From the NCBI GenBank assembly GCA_023105745.1, contig JALGQZ010000009.1, forward strand, positions 17,594,564 through 17,658,563: a stretch of DNA of 64,000 bases, read 5' to 3'. The stretch's first letter is position 1; each line of letters starts with the position of its first letter. Source of the DNA: Austropuccinia psidii. Taxonomy: Eukaryota; Basidiomycota; Pucciniomycetes; Pucciniales; Sphaerophragmiaceae. Under the pieces are notes generated by a model. That model saw nothing but the letters and a program-made list of their open reading frames with translations. It made no database searches and was not told the origin of the DNA. Positions 25,163 through 36,677 of the stretch are shown here, piece after piece. The position numbers and the translations under genes are program-made.

Positions 25163-26056
25163 TGTCTGAAATAGAAGAAAAACTTGAGAAAGCGAGCAAG
25201 ACCTTCGATCCAAAGCAATATAACCCTATGTCACTTTTTGAAATAATGCAAACAGCAAACACTTTGAAAACCTTCGCGGTAAGAATTGGAGATATTTCAG
25301 GAAATCTTCATTAATGCTTTTGAGCTCATGCTATCCATGATTAGGAAAACATGTTTCATTTTCTACACTCCTATCAACTCGTCTACTTGAGCTGCAATAT
25401 TTTCCTAATATTCGTAAGAATTTTACAAATTCTTCCATTCTAATTCATGCCAATTAATTTTCTTTTCTTTAGGTTTATTCGCCATTGGTTTTTGTGTCAT
25501 GGCGTGACTTAAGATCAAAGTCCAAGTTTTTGGCTATGAAATTCCAAATTTCTGGTGACACACATTCCCAAAACCTGATTGAATTGCAAGAAGTCATGCA
25601 AGATACTCGCACCACGCTAATCTATCGATCCATACCAACTTTTTTGGATCTATTGGTGTCCTTACCCGGACTTGGTTGGATTGTCAGTGACTTTTTTGTG
25701 ATTTCGACAGCTCCTTTTAATGAGATTCAAACGAGACTTCCATGGTAGCTCGAAAAGGAACGGAATGTACACTTCTTTCAGGTGGGAAAACACCTGGCGA
25801 TAATAAAGCTGGTATGTAGATTGTTTAACCAGTTCGCCTTACGAGAGTTACAAATTTGGTTGTAACTTAACTTGGTGTCTGAAGGTTTTTTTCTTACCAG
25901 TCTCGGTAGCCTTGAACTTGTGAATTCCTGTAGTTTTTTAGGAAATGGTTACAAAAGACTGACATACATTTTTTGATCGGTCTCAAGTCATTTACTTACA
26001 ATAGCTTTATACTGTAAAAGGAAATTGAACGCGTTCAAACAGGTAAGGCGGACTAA
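25163..26056 (+). CDS. Spliced host gene; possible PEX11-type peroxisomal membrane protein
   Basis: Proposed exons are 25163-25278, 25345-25413, 25473-25682, 25782-25811 and 26021-26056 (TAA). Introns 1 and 2 have GTAAGA donors and TTAG or CTTTAG acceptors; the fourth donor is GTATGT; all junctions are phase 0. The protein would be about 153 residues. It opens MSEIEEKLEKASKTFDPKQY, followed by MSLFEIMQTANTLKTFAENM, a SWRDLRSKSKFLAMKFQ segment and a hydrophobic stretch near TFLDLLVSLPGLGWI. Without the last two exons the frame ends at 25746-25748 after GWIVSDFFVI. The pattern of a helical region, a W-x-R-K-S-like segment, then TLIYRS and a hydrophobic LGW stretch recalls PEX11 proteins of peroxisome division, but this is weak, and a PEX11 N-terminal helix would need further 5' exons. 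The frame near 25200 should be re-counted: my exon-1 length from coordinates is one base short of 39 codons, and an internal Met (MSLFEIM) is an alternative start. AATAAA at 25802 lies inside the model, which slightly favours the shorter form. Confidence 0.5.
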
Positions 26057-27240
26057 AGACGAAAGCAAAAATGTTGCTCTGATGGAGTTGAATTCTTGTA
26101 ATCAAACCGCTTCCTTGGACGAGAAAGGCTTGCCGTCGATCTGACCCTGTGTCAAACCAGAAAGCGTTTATTTCAATTACCCAAGTGAAAAGGCTGAAAA
26201 CTATATTTATGCCTGAAGGAAGACCACTGACACGATTATAACATCCTTTGGAGAGTCAACCCGTATCAAGGCGCTTGGCTGCGTTGTACTTTTAATTGTT
26301 TGATTTTCGACTTCATGTGCCACTGGCTTGAAGCTCACTCATCAAGCACAACTTCATCATCAAGACAAGATATTTCCGGTCTTGTTTGTTGTTTGCTTCT
26401 ATCCAAATATTTACCCTTGTCTTATAATTCAAACTTCGATTTGCACCAACTCCGCAACAAAACGCATTCAAACCCTGTTAAAATTGTTGTTTTTATTTTA
26501 GACCATAGGTTAGGCACACAACTTGTATCAAATTTCTACCCCTAGTAAACATAACTTTCGTTAGCTTACTCAAGGTCATCCTTATACTTCAATTAATAAT
26601 CATGAATTAAAAATCATTTCGCAATTCAGATTCATTACTTTAATTATGACATTTTTTATCGCAGAAAGTTTTCTTTGAGCGCTGTTGAAGAATAAGACAT
26701 CACCTTTCATTTCAACTTTAATTTCCACAAAGGCTGGGCCTGTTTCACTATATATGTTCCCTAGGAAAAGAAATTCCAACTGGATTTCAGTTCTTTGATT
26801 GTAATAAGCTTTGATGATTGAGAAGGTGAAATCGACTCTTCACTTTCACTAGATTATTTTTTCCACAATTTGGTTTAAAAGAAGTTTTTCGTACCTACTA
26901 CCAGTGAAGGCAAAAAGGAAATGATCGACTAGCAAACGCGCAAGACGAGGCCCAAGTGCATATATCATGACATCATGCTATGATTTAATAGTGGTTGACC
27001 ATTTGTAACGAAAAACTACTCTACCTTTTGCAATCCTCTGTGCACCATCTTTATATCATCTGCTTTGTTACTACCTTTAAGTTTGTCGTGTCCTGCTCCA
27101 CTCCTCAGTCGAATCCCATTGTCTATGTGTTGTTGCTTCTGCAAGGCTTTTATATTTATTAAAAGGTAGTGAATCATGAATTTCAATTTATCAAAATTTC
27201 CTGTGAGGATTCGAAAAAGATTGCGTGTAAATTAATTGAA

Positions 27241-28930
27241 AATAATTATATAATAGTTTTAAGCAACTAGTTATATAATGAAATTGGTTCTTGAATTAAC
27301 CCATTTTCATAATATGTATAAGAAATTGAAAATTTTCAAATGCCATATTTTAACAATTTTTTGAAAGCAAAAAACTACTATAACAATTTAAAAATGTGGG
27401 TTTTTGTGCAGTTCATGTGAAGAGTTTGGTAGTCACTGTGTAGCGGATTTTTGTTTTTTCTCTTTGTCTTTAACACTTCCTCCAGCTTGATGAGATTTGT
27501 CAAAAAAAATCCTGATTTGAAAGTTTTGTTATGACACAAATAATTGAAAAAATTGGACAAAAAAAATAGGAAAAATGGAAAAATTCACAATATTCTTATT
27601 TAAGTTTAACCAAAATTCAAGAAAAATAACACCAATATTAGAAAAAGAGGGTCTAATTCAAACTGTTCTTTCTTTTATAAAAACTTTTAGAATTTCAAAA
27701 TTCAAGGAACATGATAATATTTTTATAAAGTATTAATACTCTGATTTCTCAAAATTTAATAAATGGATAAAAAAAAGAATTCATTCTTGATATCAATAAA
27801 TTTGACAGAGAAGAAAATAATAAATCATAAGAAAATCTCATTATTATTATTTTTGAGAAGAAAACTGGAATTAAATTGACTTATAATTTGAAATTGAAGT
27901 TTTTATATAAATTTTATAAATCCATTAAAATAATTTACTAATAATTTTGATCTTTTAAAAATAAATATTGAAAAAGATAAGATAATATTTTCAGCAAAAA
28001 TTCAAGGTACTAAAATGAATCTTCCTAAGATTTGAGAAAGAAATAAATTAAATAAATGTTTTTAAAACTTTTTGCTATCTTTTAAACAGAAAAGGGATTT
28101 ACAAATTCTTCTTAAGAATGGTAAATAACTTTCAATGATAAATTTAAAAATTAATTTGTTGTTTAAATTATTAAATATAATACATTCTATCAATTAAAAC
28201 CTTTTATGAGTAAAAATTGAATTAAACTTATTTTTTGTTTTGATTTAGTTCATAAAATTGACTGATTTTCTTTTTTGAGAGGATCCCATTGGAATGTTAT
28301 TTGAAAAGAGCAAATATTTCCATTACTTAAAGAAAATGAAGTATTATGATATTATTAATAATTCAGTTTCACTCTCAGAAATCCCTATTGAGGATGAAAT
28401 TTCATTCTTAAATATGAAAAATCTCAATATAGAGCCACTGATAATATACTATGGGGTTTCTTAAAATCATGCAAAAAAAATGGTCAAAAGATGTTAGGAA
28501 TGTCTTTGGCCCATTCTCAATCACAAAAAAAACCCCTGACCCATTTTTTTTAAATATTTTTTTGCATCTCCTCCAAAGATATATCAAACACACACAAATA
28601 TTCCAAAAAATTTCCTATCCCCAAAAAAACTGTCTTTTTTAAAAATACCATTCCAAATAAAATTAAAGAGATCTTTCTAAAGAATTTGTTTTCTCCCAAA
28701 AACCTGCCTCCAAAAACATTTTCAGCTCCTTTTACTTCACCAATAACCCAAATTACCTTTTGAGTCTTCCCTCTTCAATTAAAAATAAACCTCCACTCAT
28801 ATTTTTCACTTTTAATAGCTTTGTATTCTGGTTCTCATATTTTGAAAGGTTCTTTCCTCATTTCATAAACCCCAAACACATAATGTTATATTTGTCCAAT
28901 ATTCCTCCCCCCTTTCAGGAAACCCCCACT
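27241..28930. other. AT-rich stretch without recognised features
   Basis: Left flank of the complete family-A element. No coding sequence or repeat edge is recognised. The two opposed short frames at 28408-28642 overlap on opposite strands in low-complexity sequence and are not credible genes. Confidence 0.4.
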
Positions 28931-28935
28931 ATTTT
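28931..28935. repeat. Target-site duplication (left), ATTTT
   Basis: Five bases immediately outside the left LTR, identical to 39185-39189. Confidence 0.85.
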
Positions 28936-30865
28936 TGTAAGATGTGACTATGAAACTGATGATAATATTACTATTAATCAACAGTACTATGTCTGTTCTT
29001 ATGAAATATAATAATAAAATATCATTATAGCCACAATTAAATAATTAAAAATTATTTCTTTCACGTGTTAAACACTACTAGTGATTTTAACAGTGAGCAA
29101 GTATTTGTCTACAAGAATCAATTACAAGAAGATTTTAATAATAAAAACTTCTTTTATTAAAATAATAAAATTATTTAAATATATAATTATCTTTTGCAAG
29201 AATAATTATAATGTTAATTCTTGAAGAAAACTAATTTTAGAGAAAAACTTTAAGAATTAATAATAAATCACTCACTAATATTCCAAAGAACTTATTGAAA
29301 GATAAGGTAGAGAGATTTGACGTAGAATTGTGGATTTAAGGATCAAAATGGATTTAAAACAGTATTACAACAATATATAGTTGGATTCTATGATTTCACG
29401 TCTTTCTGGTTGATTCTGAAAGATTTAAAACACTTAAGAATAGCTGTAACTAATACTTACTTGTTGGTAATAATGGTTTAAATGATAATAAGATGATGAT
29501 GATGATGATGTGGAAAAAACAGCAAGGGAGGCCTCTTTCAAGTCAACAACAGCTCACAGAGGCATTACATGGAGCAAACTGAAAAACCAGTGAGTGAGAA
29601 AACAATAAACCTTTTTGGATTATTGATTGCATCACCTGTTGTCACGTAAGATTATCATAATTACTTAATTGATGCTTTTACATGACTACCAACCGCAATA
29701 TGGTTAAGAATAAAAGGAGTAACATCTGTAAATCTTCTTTTATTCCAAAACAATCATTGATTTCTCAAAGTTATCAATGTTATTGCCAATTTCATCACAG
29801 GATGTAATTACTGTGAATTTTTGAAGATTCAGTGTTTCACATAGAATAGTCAAAAATGGACTGTAAGTAGAACTTTGAATTTTACTAGTAAAACTGTAAC
29901 TATTTTTGGTTGTACCATAGATAATACAGTTCTCCATTAGTCTTGAAAGGTTCAGAAGGATTCATTAAGAATTGTATTTTCAATGAATTTTTGAAGTTTT
30001 TACCTCATTTCTACGTAGAATTGCAAATATCAGTGTTTCACTGGTTGCTATGAGGTAAATCAATGGATACAAGTCCAAAAAGGGTTTTAATTACTCTTTT
30101 GGGGGTTATCCATGGAAAGTCATTAAGAATTGACGTGGTTACAGGAGTATAAGTAGCTCTTTACCTCCTTGGCACGTCAAAAGAGCAGGTTATTTGCTAT
30201 TTTCTTAAGATTGACAGTAGTTGTGACATGGTAACCAAGTTCCCAAAAGGTTCTAGTTTACCAATTAGGCCAAGATCAGCCATGGATCCAAGTTTTGGAG
30301 CTGTCCACGCCTCTGAGGCCTCAGAAGTTGGGTACCCTGGCTCTCTTTAATGTCTTTTGTCCCCCTTGCTTATTTTTTACATCAAAATAGTAATTTAAGC
30401 TTCAAGTGAGATATCCACTATGGGTGTACCAAAAGTCAATGTAAGAATACCATGATATCAAGTGCTCAAAACATGTATAACACTATTCTTAGTGTATATG
30501 TAACATGGGATTTCTCACATTCCCATTATTTTGGCGTGAAATTAAGAAAAACAAAATTTTTCACGGATCTTTTATGTGGTATTGATGATGTGGTATTGAA
30601 GTATTTTCCATTTTACCACCTCAAGGAGTTAATTTGAGCTTATTCACTCTATGGAGCTACCCTAGGTGAATTTTAGTGTAGAATCCAAATCTGGCCCTAA
30701 ATCCATGGATTTACTTACTCAATAAAAAGTTATTCATCTTTTCTGAAATCAAAAAATGATGAATTTTGGATATATGCATGACTTATGAGTTATGCATAAT
30801 TCAAAATTTCTTTTTAAGATAATTGTGGCCTATTTGGGTATGTAAAATATACCTCAAGGCTCACA
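28936..30865 (-). repeat. 3' LTR of the complete family-A element
   Basis: 1930 bp, almost identical to 37259-39184. Differences are scattered single bases plus one extra GAT in a short (GAT)n tract at 29491-29510 (one unit shorter at 37812). Ends are TG...CA on the coding strand. Short frames inside (29740-29937 and 30452-30637) recur in both LTRs only because the LTRs are duplicates. Confidence 0.93.
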
Positions 30866-30877
30866 TTCCCTCCCACC
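30866..30877 (-). other. Polypurine tract, family-A element
   Basis: On the coding strand GGTGGGAGGGAA directly precedes the 3' LTR, the expected site of plus-strand priming. Confidence 0.75.
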
Positions 30878-31027
30878 AAAAAATAAAATTGTACTACAGT
30901 TTTATCAATGATAGAAATAATAAAAAGCCCCAAAGGGGGGTTAATGTCCACTTTCCAACCTCTTTACATTACTCAGACCAAGTAATTTAAAGCACATTTA
31001 TAGACATATTCAGGTTTGTGGCCTTCT

Positions 31028-32443
31028 TTAATGTCTAAATCTTCTCAAGAGTTTATCTGAGTCAGGTATATCTGATTCTGCCAGCCATTCATCTTCATGT
31101 ACTGGATTTCTATATCTGACAAGATATTCTCTCTGATTTTTACCCCCAAGTCTCCTTTCTTTAATGACTTTCTTTACCTTTTTGTCTTCATTCTGTTCCA
31201 CTGGTGGTACATTTAAAGGAGTTGGGTTCCTTAGAGGAAACAATTCTTTATCAGCTGGTTGATAAGGTTTTATCAAGCTGACTGGAAAAGTGGGGTGTTT
31301 GTTTTCCAATTCACCACTCAATTTCACTTGAACTGCATTGGTTCCATGTAAGGCAACAATTACAAAAGGTCCTACATAAGAATCTTTAAGCTTCTTTGGG
31401 CCTTTGATATTATTAAAATTCAAGGTTGAAACTAGAACTAAGTCCCCTACTTTGAAGTCTGGTACTTTATGACTCTTGTCCCACTTCTGTTTTGCATAAT
31501 CAAAAGCATCATCCATACTTTGTTTTGCATGATGTTTTACTCTATCAAGAATTATTTTGAAGCTGGAAGCTGTAGGATTAATGTCAATCAAGTATTTCCC
31601 CAGTGCGTCTGCTGGGAGTCTTGGATTCCATCCTTTTTCTAACATAGCAGGAGTTTGTCCTGTGGAAGAATGGACTGATGTCTTGTATGCCAATTCTAAT
31701 TCAGGTATCAGAGTGCACCAGTAATGGGTAAAGCCATCTGAGTCTTTGATTTCTAACCCATAAGCACAAAATCTCCTGATCATGTCTTCTAAAGTTTGAA
31801 TCATCCTCTCTGCTAGCCCATCTGTCTGAGGGTGATATGCTGTAGAGAATGATAACTTAGTCCCAAACAATCTATGAAGATTGGTCCAAAGTGCAGATGT
31901 GAACTTGGGATCTCTGTCACTTATGATATTCTTGAATAAACCTGTGTGAGAAATAACTCTACTCCATAGAAGAAGAGCTGTGTCCATAGCAGTGTCATCT
32001 TTATGACATGGTAAGAATATGGGAGTCTTGCTATATCTGTCTACAATGACTAAGCAAGCATTATAGCTTTTGTCACCACTTGGAGGAAGTGCTGTGACCC
32101 AATCCTTGTGAACAACTTCCCATGGGGATTTTGGTTCTTGAATATGGATCATAAGTCCAAATTTCTTGCCCATACTCCTATTTGCTTTTTGGCATCTGTC
32201 ACAGGTATGGCAATATTCAATGGTTTCTTTTCTCCAAGATGGCCACCATGCACAGTTCTTTACTTTTTCAAGTGTTCTGTCCTCTGACAGGTGTCCAGAG
32301 TAGATGCTATCATGGCATTCATGAAGAATTGTATTGATAAGCAATCTGCTGCATAATGTCATTACACAAGAATTTTTGGTTCTGTGGTAAATAATCCCAT
32401 CAAACAAGTGAAATCTCCCTTCAGAATAGGAATTTCTCCAAAC
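31028..32443 (-). CDS. Integrase with C-terminal chromodomain (family A)
   Basis: In frame with the reverse-transcriptase frame but separated from it by a TAA at 32444-32446. Numbering from the first Met (32407, 459 residues): a zinc-binding HHCC region with His32, His39 and the C-x2-C pair Cys69/Cys72; the DD35E catalytic core with Asp102 (KDW), Asp164 (ISDRD) and Glu200 (DGLAE); a GPKKLKD-containing C-terminal domain; and a chromodomain at about 408-459 with EYLVRYRNPVHEDEWLAES. It inserts element cDNA into the chromosome; chromodomains of this type guide insertion toward marked chromatin. All catalytic residues are present. In the parent polyprotein this part would be released by the element protease. 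Apart from the upstream stop the frame is intact to its own stop. Confidence 0.92.
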   Translation of the reverse strand, partial: VWRNSYSEGRFHLFDGIIYHRTKNSCVMTLCSRLLINTILHECHDSIYSGHLSEDRTLEKVKNCAWWPSWRKETIEYCHTCDRCQKANRSMGKKFGLMIHIQEPKSPWEVVHKDWVTALPPSGDKSYNACLVIVDRYSKTPIFLPCHKDDTAMDTALLLWSRVISHTGLFKNIISDRDPKFTSALWTNLHRLFGTKLSFSTAYHPQTDGLAERMIQTLEDMIRRFCAYGLEIKDSDGFTHYWCTLIPELELAYKTSVHSSTGQTPAMLEKGWNPRLPADALGKYLIDINPTASSFKIILDRVKHHAKQSMDDAFDYAKQKWDKSHKVPDFKVGDLVLVSTLNFNNIKGPKKLKDSYVGPFVIVALHGTNAVQVKLSGELENKHPTFPVSLIKPYQPADKELFPLRNPTPLNVPPVEQNEDKKVKKVIKERRLGGKNQREYLVRYRNPVHEDEWLAESDIPDSDKLLRRFRH

Positions 32444-32446
32444 TTA

Positions 32447-33997
32447 ATCTAGTGCATTGACCAAAGATGTATCTTTGCAGTCTTTATCTAACAAAGAAGT
32501 CAAGATATGGCAATTCTTGTCTTGCTTATAAGATTCTCTGACCTCTTCAAAGAATTCACTCCCAATATCAGTTATATTAATCCCTTCAATTGGAATCTGT
32601 GGTTCAGCTTCCAAGGGTACATAAGCTGGGTTATCAGGAGTGTTGGCTAATGCCCACCTGCTAAGTCCATCAGCATTTTTGTGAATGTTTCCTGCTTTGT
32701 GGACTATAGTCATGTTTCCTCTATATTCCTGAATGGCTATTTGCCATCTCAACATGTGTCTGTTGGGAGTTTTCATGTTAAGAAGTGATTTTACTGCATT
32801 ACAGTCAGTTATCACTTCAAAAACTTTGCCATCAAGATAATAGTGTAATTTCTCAAGTTCCCATACCAAACATAAGAACTCCATTTGGCTTGCACCATAT
32901 CTGGCTTCTGTTGGTTTGATTTGCCTTGAGATGTAACAAACTGGTCCTTCTGTAGGTTTGTCATCAATAATTTGGGCTTGATGTAGGGCTGCCCCTAATC
33001 CATCTCCACGTGCATCAATGTACAATTTAAAAGGAATATTCCAGTCAGGCATGAGGAGTAAAGGTGCTTCTGTAAGAGCTCTCCTTATCTTCTCATAAGC
33101 TTTAATTCTCTCCTGTGTCATCTCAAATACAGTCTGTTGATCACAGATTCTATAAAGTGACTTGGCTAGAATTGCAAAGTCTTTCAAGTGTTGCCTATAA
33201 TAAGTGGCAAACCCAAGAAAAGACATCATTTCTTTTTTATTCTGGGGTATTGGCTTAAGTAACACTGCTGCTACTTTGTTTTTGTCAATACCCAAGCTTA
33301 AACCAGAAACAATATGTCCTAATGCTTTGAGTTCTTCAAAACCAAAATTGCATTTCTTAAGTGAAAAATTCATGTTCACTTCTGCAACTTTGTGAAGGAC
33401 TCTTGCAAGTCTTTCAAGGTGCAAAGACCATGAATCAGAACATATGATAATATCATCAATATAAATGATAAGCCATCCTTCAGACAATTCTGTGGGAAAG
33501 ATTGTGTTCATCATTCTTTGATAATGGGATGGAGCATTTTTAATGCCAAATGGCATCCTAAGATACTCATAAATACCACAGTGAGTGATAATTCTAAGTA
33601 ATTTCTTAGCTTTAGGCATCAAAACATTCTGATGGAAACCTTTCAATGCATCCATTGATGTTATATACTTGGCTTTAGACAATTGAGTCAAGGTTTCTTG
33701 AATTCTAGGGATTGGATACCTATCTGGAACCGTGTAGTTATTCAATGCTCTGAAATCTCCAACCATTCTTGACTTGTCATTATGCCATGCAATAATAACA
33801 GGTGTTGTCACTTCAACTTCCTCATTATGGCCTACTTTTCTTAGTACACCAAGTTGGATTAACTCTTGGATATGTTTTTCCAAGGCTCCTCTAGCTCTGG
33901 GACTGGCTGGATAAGCTGGTATTCTAAGTACTGGAGGATATGGCCTGTCAATATTAAGAGTAATATCAACTTCATGTCCCCTTATAGCACCTAATGG
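32447..33997 (-). CDS. Reverse transcriptase - RNase H (family A)
   Basis: Part of the same frame as the upstream gag-protease and downstream integrase, bounded by TAA codons at both ends. Numbering from the Met at 33883 (479 residues): RT motifs [13 protein letters not shown] (38-50), the first catalytic Asp78 in [17 protein letters not shown] (109-118) and the YIDD box at 141-144. RNase H residues are Asp290 (LYIDARGDG), Glu335, Asp360 (ITDCNAV) and Asp405 (NADGLSRW). The enzyme copies the RNA genome into DNA and removes the RNA strand. The open frame continues upstream of that Met without a stop to 33997, so the Met is not a real initiator. No key residue is lost. Confidence 0.93.
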
Positions 33998-34000
33998 TTA
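33998..34000 (-). other. In-frame stop between protease and reverse transcriptase
   Basis: TAA follows the SDN codons where the older copy at about 44755 has GAG and the family-D element reads EEPLG. It is a copy-specific nonsense change; the frame continues open on both sides. Confidence 0.8.
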
Positions 34001-36190
34001 ATTATCAGAGGCAAATGCATTATTGTATGTGTATAACACATTAATAAGTTCATTCCTCATCTTTGGTGACAATGATGGATTAATCTGTGCTTCAACAAGT
34101 TGATTAGACACAAATTTATCTTTGTAAGTATCCTTGACAGAAGATACTACAGATATTTGTTTTGGCATATTGGAAAAAGTAAATTTTTGTCTTTTGTTTT
34201 CCCCAATTGTGAAATATCTGTCTTTATGGTTATTTATGTCAATACCATAGATATTCAAGTAATCATTTCCAAGAATGATGTGCTGAGATGTGCAATTATC
34301 CATTACAACAATTTCAATTTTCATTCTTACACTTCCTGCTGGGTGTGGAAATACAAGATTAGTGTCTAATATACCCAAGGGGTACATATTGTTACTGGCA
34401 CTACTAAATTGCACACCTTCTATTGGTAATAGATGGTTTTTCCATTCAGGAAGTATAATTTGGAGATAATCTTTGCCCACACAAGTGCAAAATGCCCCTG
34501 TATCCAAATTTACTCTGGCTTCAATATCACTCATCAAAACTGATGTGATACAGGATGCTCCAGCAGTGTAACCCTTTCCTCTAGCAGGTTTTGTTTTACA
34601 CATTCTGGCATCTTGTATATTGATTAGGTTGCAGCAATCCTCACTGTACTGTGGCAAGTGGGTATGGACTTCTGTGACCTCAAAGAAAGCTGTAATGTTT
34701 TCAACGGGATAGTCCTCCACTGGTGTATCTTCAGCGACTGCAGAATCTTGATCAGACTCTTCTTTCTCTTCAGTACACTGAATTTCTTCAATGACCTGAA
34801 CTTCATTGATTTTTGTCTTTTTGGTGCAAGTGTTTGCTAAATGTGAAGTACTTCCACATTTGTGACACTTCAAGACAGGTCTTTCTGGTCTTTTATCCTC
34901 TCTGGGAATCTTTGGGATCATCTTGGATTCCATAGGGATTCTAGTCCAAGTTTTACCAATTCTTGTTCTGGTAATGATATCTTCCATTGCATTAATGTAG
35001 TCCTCTGTTGAACAGGGCTCTACACATCTGCTTTTGATAGCATGTTCCAGTTCTCCTCCACACTTTCTTAATATCTTCATATTAATCATAGTGTCAGACA
35101 TATGTGGGTGTAAAGCAGATAATCTGTCTTTTTGTTTGAAGAACCAAGTAAGTGGTTTATCTTTTTCTGAGTTAAAAATGGCACTTTCAAAAGCATTTTC
35201 CATTTTAAACCTCCAAGAATTGTTGGCCCATTTGGTAATCACTTCAGATTTCCACCAAGACCAATCATGTTTTCCATGATCCATCCTCATCTTGTAATAC
35301 CATTTCTTTGCAGTTCTGGTAAACAGAGAGTGAAGCTTCCCCACTATGATTTCATCAGGTATATTAAAGTCTTCTTGTAACATATCAATAGTCCTGATGA
35401 ACTCAATATGGTTATATTCTCCTTCACAAGAGAATGTTGGCCATTCTTCTAATTTGGGAATATCTTTGACAGAGACAACATTTTCTCCTAGGAGTGGGGT
35501 AAAACTTCCTTTAACAGAAAGTTTTTCTTCAGTTAAAGGTGTAGAATGTCTTGGCATATGTGGTTCATAATTCTTATGAATTTGTTTTACATTTGCAATG
35601 ATTTCATTCTTTAACTTCTGCCTTTCACTGTCACTTTTTGCTAAATGTGTAGCAAATCGATTAGTGTTTTCAACTATATTCAATACATGCTCTTGTAGAA
35701 TCTTAAGCTGATCATTCATTTTGAAAATAGAAAGATATTCCATTTCATCATTCTGAATCTGACATGTACTCTCAATTCTGCTACAAGCATTGGTAATTGA
35801 ATCAAATCTGGCATTTGTTAATTCATACCATTCAGTATATTTCTTGTCATGTTTTTTCAATTCATTAATATCTGATGTAATTTTAGTTAACTTTGAATCA
35901 AGTTTACCAATTTCTACATGATTTATTTGCATGGAAAGGTCCTGTTCATCCTTTCCTGCTCCTTGGATGTGAGTTCCATGAGAGTTCTGGCCATATTGAA
36001 TACACTGTCCACGGCTGAAGGCTCCAATTTGGGGATCCTGTACCCTTGTGGGTAAGGTCTGTGCCAATTTGCTTTGCCTTGATGGCTCTTGGGACCTCTC
36101 CGCTTCTTCTGAGGTCCTTTGGGCTTGTCTTTGGACACTTCTGGAGCTTCTAGATGCCACTGGGGCCTCTGTCTCCAAAGCTGGAGTCAT
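34001..36190 (-). CDS. Gag capsid/nucleocapsid and aspartic protease (family A)
   Basis: This is the main gag-protease frame, open from 36484, but its part upstream of about 36190 is out of the gag N-terminal frame. Features in order: a Gln/Arg-rich segment; a coiled-coil-like stretch (SKLTKITSDINELKKHDKKY and following); the capsid region EEWPTFSCEGEYNHIEF to TRTAKKWYYKM; the zinc knuckle CHKCGSTSHLANTC (C-x2-C-x4-H-x4-C) near 34830-34870; an acidic spacer; the protease active site LDTGAFCT near 34500; and ILGNDYLNIYGIDINNH. It forms the particle, packages RNA and processes the polyprotein. It joins the N-terminal gag frame through a small deletion near 36150 and ends at the TAA at 33998. 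Confidence 0.88.
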
Positions 36191-36677
36191 TTCCAGTCCC
36201 TTCTTCTGGTCTATAGATAAAAGACTTTGGTTCTTCAACCAATTCTTTATCTTTTTGACCTTGTCTTTGAAATACAATGGGCTCCATCCTCCTAAGAGTT
36301 CTATGGTCTTCTCCTGACCCAGAAAGCTCTTTATGTGTAAGTAGGAGTTCATGGCCCCCTGCCAAAGGCTTGGGCATATTTCCCACTCCTCTTCTTTGGC
36401 TGCTCTGAACCAATTTTTGTACTGGCATTGATATATTTCTATTGATGCCACTTGAAAATGGTTCAGCCCTGGAAATATGGTCATGAATGAGTTCAGGCTC
36501 AGAATTCACGTCAAAATCTGTTGGTACAGACCTTGGGGAATGGGGGGCAACTCTGGCATCCTCCAAATGTGTCTTTCTTGTGGAAGACTTGGCACTTCTT
36601 GATTTGGTCTTGCCTCTTCCTTGTCCACATCCATCTGGTTGGACTGAATAGTTGCTTCCATTTCTGGTATGCACCAT
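36150..36677 (-). CDS. Gag N-terminal part (family A)
   Basis: Starts at an ATG (36677) reading MVHTRNGSNYSVQPDG; the frame is stopped just upstream of it. Rich in Ser, Arg, Gly and Gln with no domain that I recognise. The segment MPKPLAGGHELLLTHKELSG matches the plus-strand decayed copy at 42353 onward. The frame closes at TAG around 36150, while the downstream gag frame is open across the same bases, so a small deletion has broken the join. A third frame, 35923-36138, also reads protein-like (KGPQKKRRGPKSHQG and on to NMARTLMELTSKEQ) and matches 42590-42757 in the older copy, so the region has overlapping open frames. Confidence 0.75.
   Translation of the reverse strand: MVHTRNGSNYSVQPDGCGQGRGKTKSRSAKSSTRKTHLEDARVAPHSPRSVPTDFDVNSEPELIHDHISRAEPFSSGINRNISMPVQKLVQSSQRRGVGNMPKPLAGGHELLLTHKELSGSGEDHRTLRRMEPIVFQRQGQKDKELVEEPKSFIYRPEEGTGNDSSFGDRGPSGI

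Larger units (their letters stand above)
22200..27240. other. CpG-containing low-repeat island (host gene region)
   Basis: Composition changes sharply here. CG dinucleotides are frequent (for example GCACCGCGCCGCTTGG near 22385 and GGCGGCGCCGCTTGG near 23393), while the retrotransposon sequence on both sides has almost none. No part matches the repeat families in the window. The spliced gene at 25163-26056 is here, and 23870-23998 and 24565-24941 hold protein-like fragments. This is probably the only surviving single-copy host segment in the window. Confidence 0.65.

Noticed and set aside
28408..28642. Opposed short frames in AT-rich DNA
   Set aside because: Low-complexity Phe/Lys/Ile-rich translations that overlap on both strands.
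29740..30637. Short frames repeated exactly at 38059-38956
   Set aside because: They lie in the two LTRs of one element, so the duplication reflects the LTR pair and not gene conservation.
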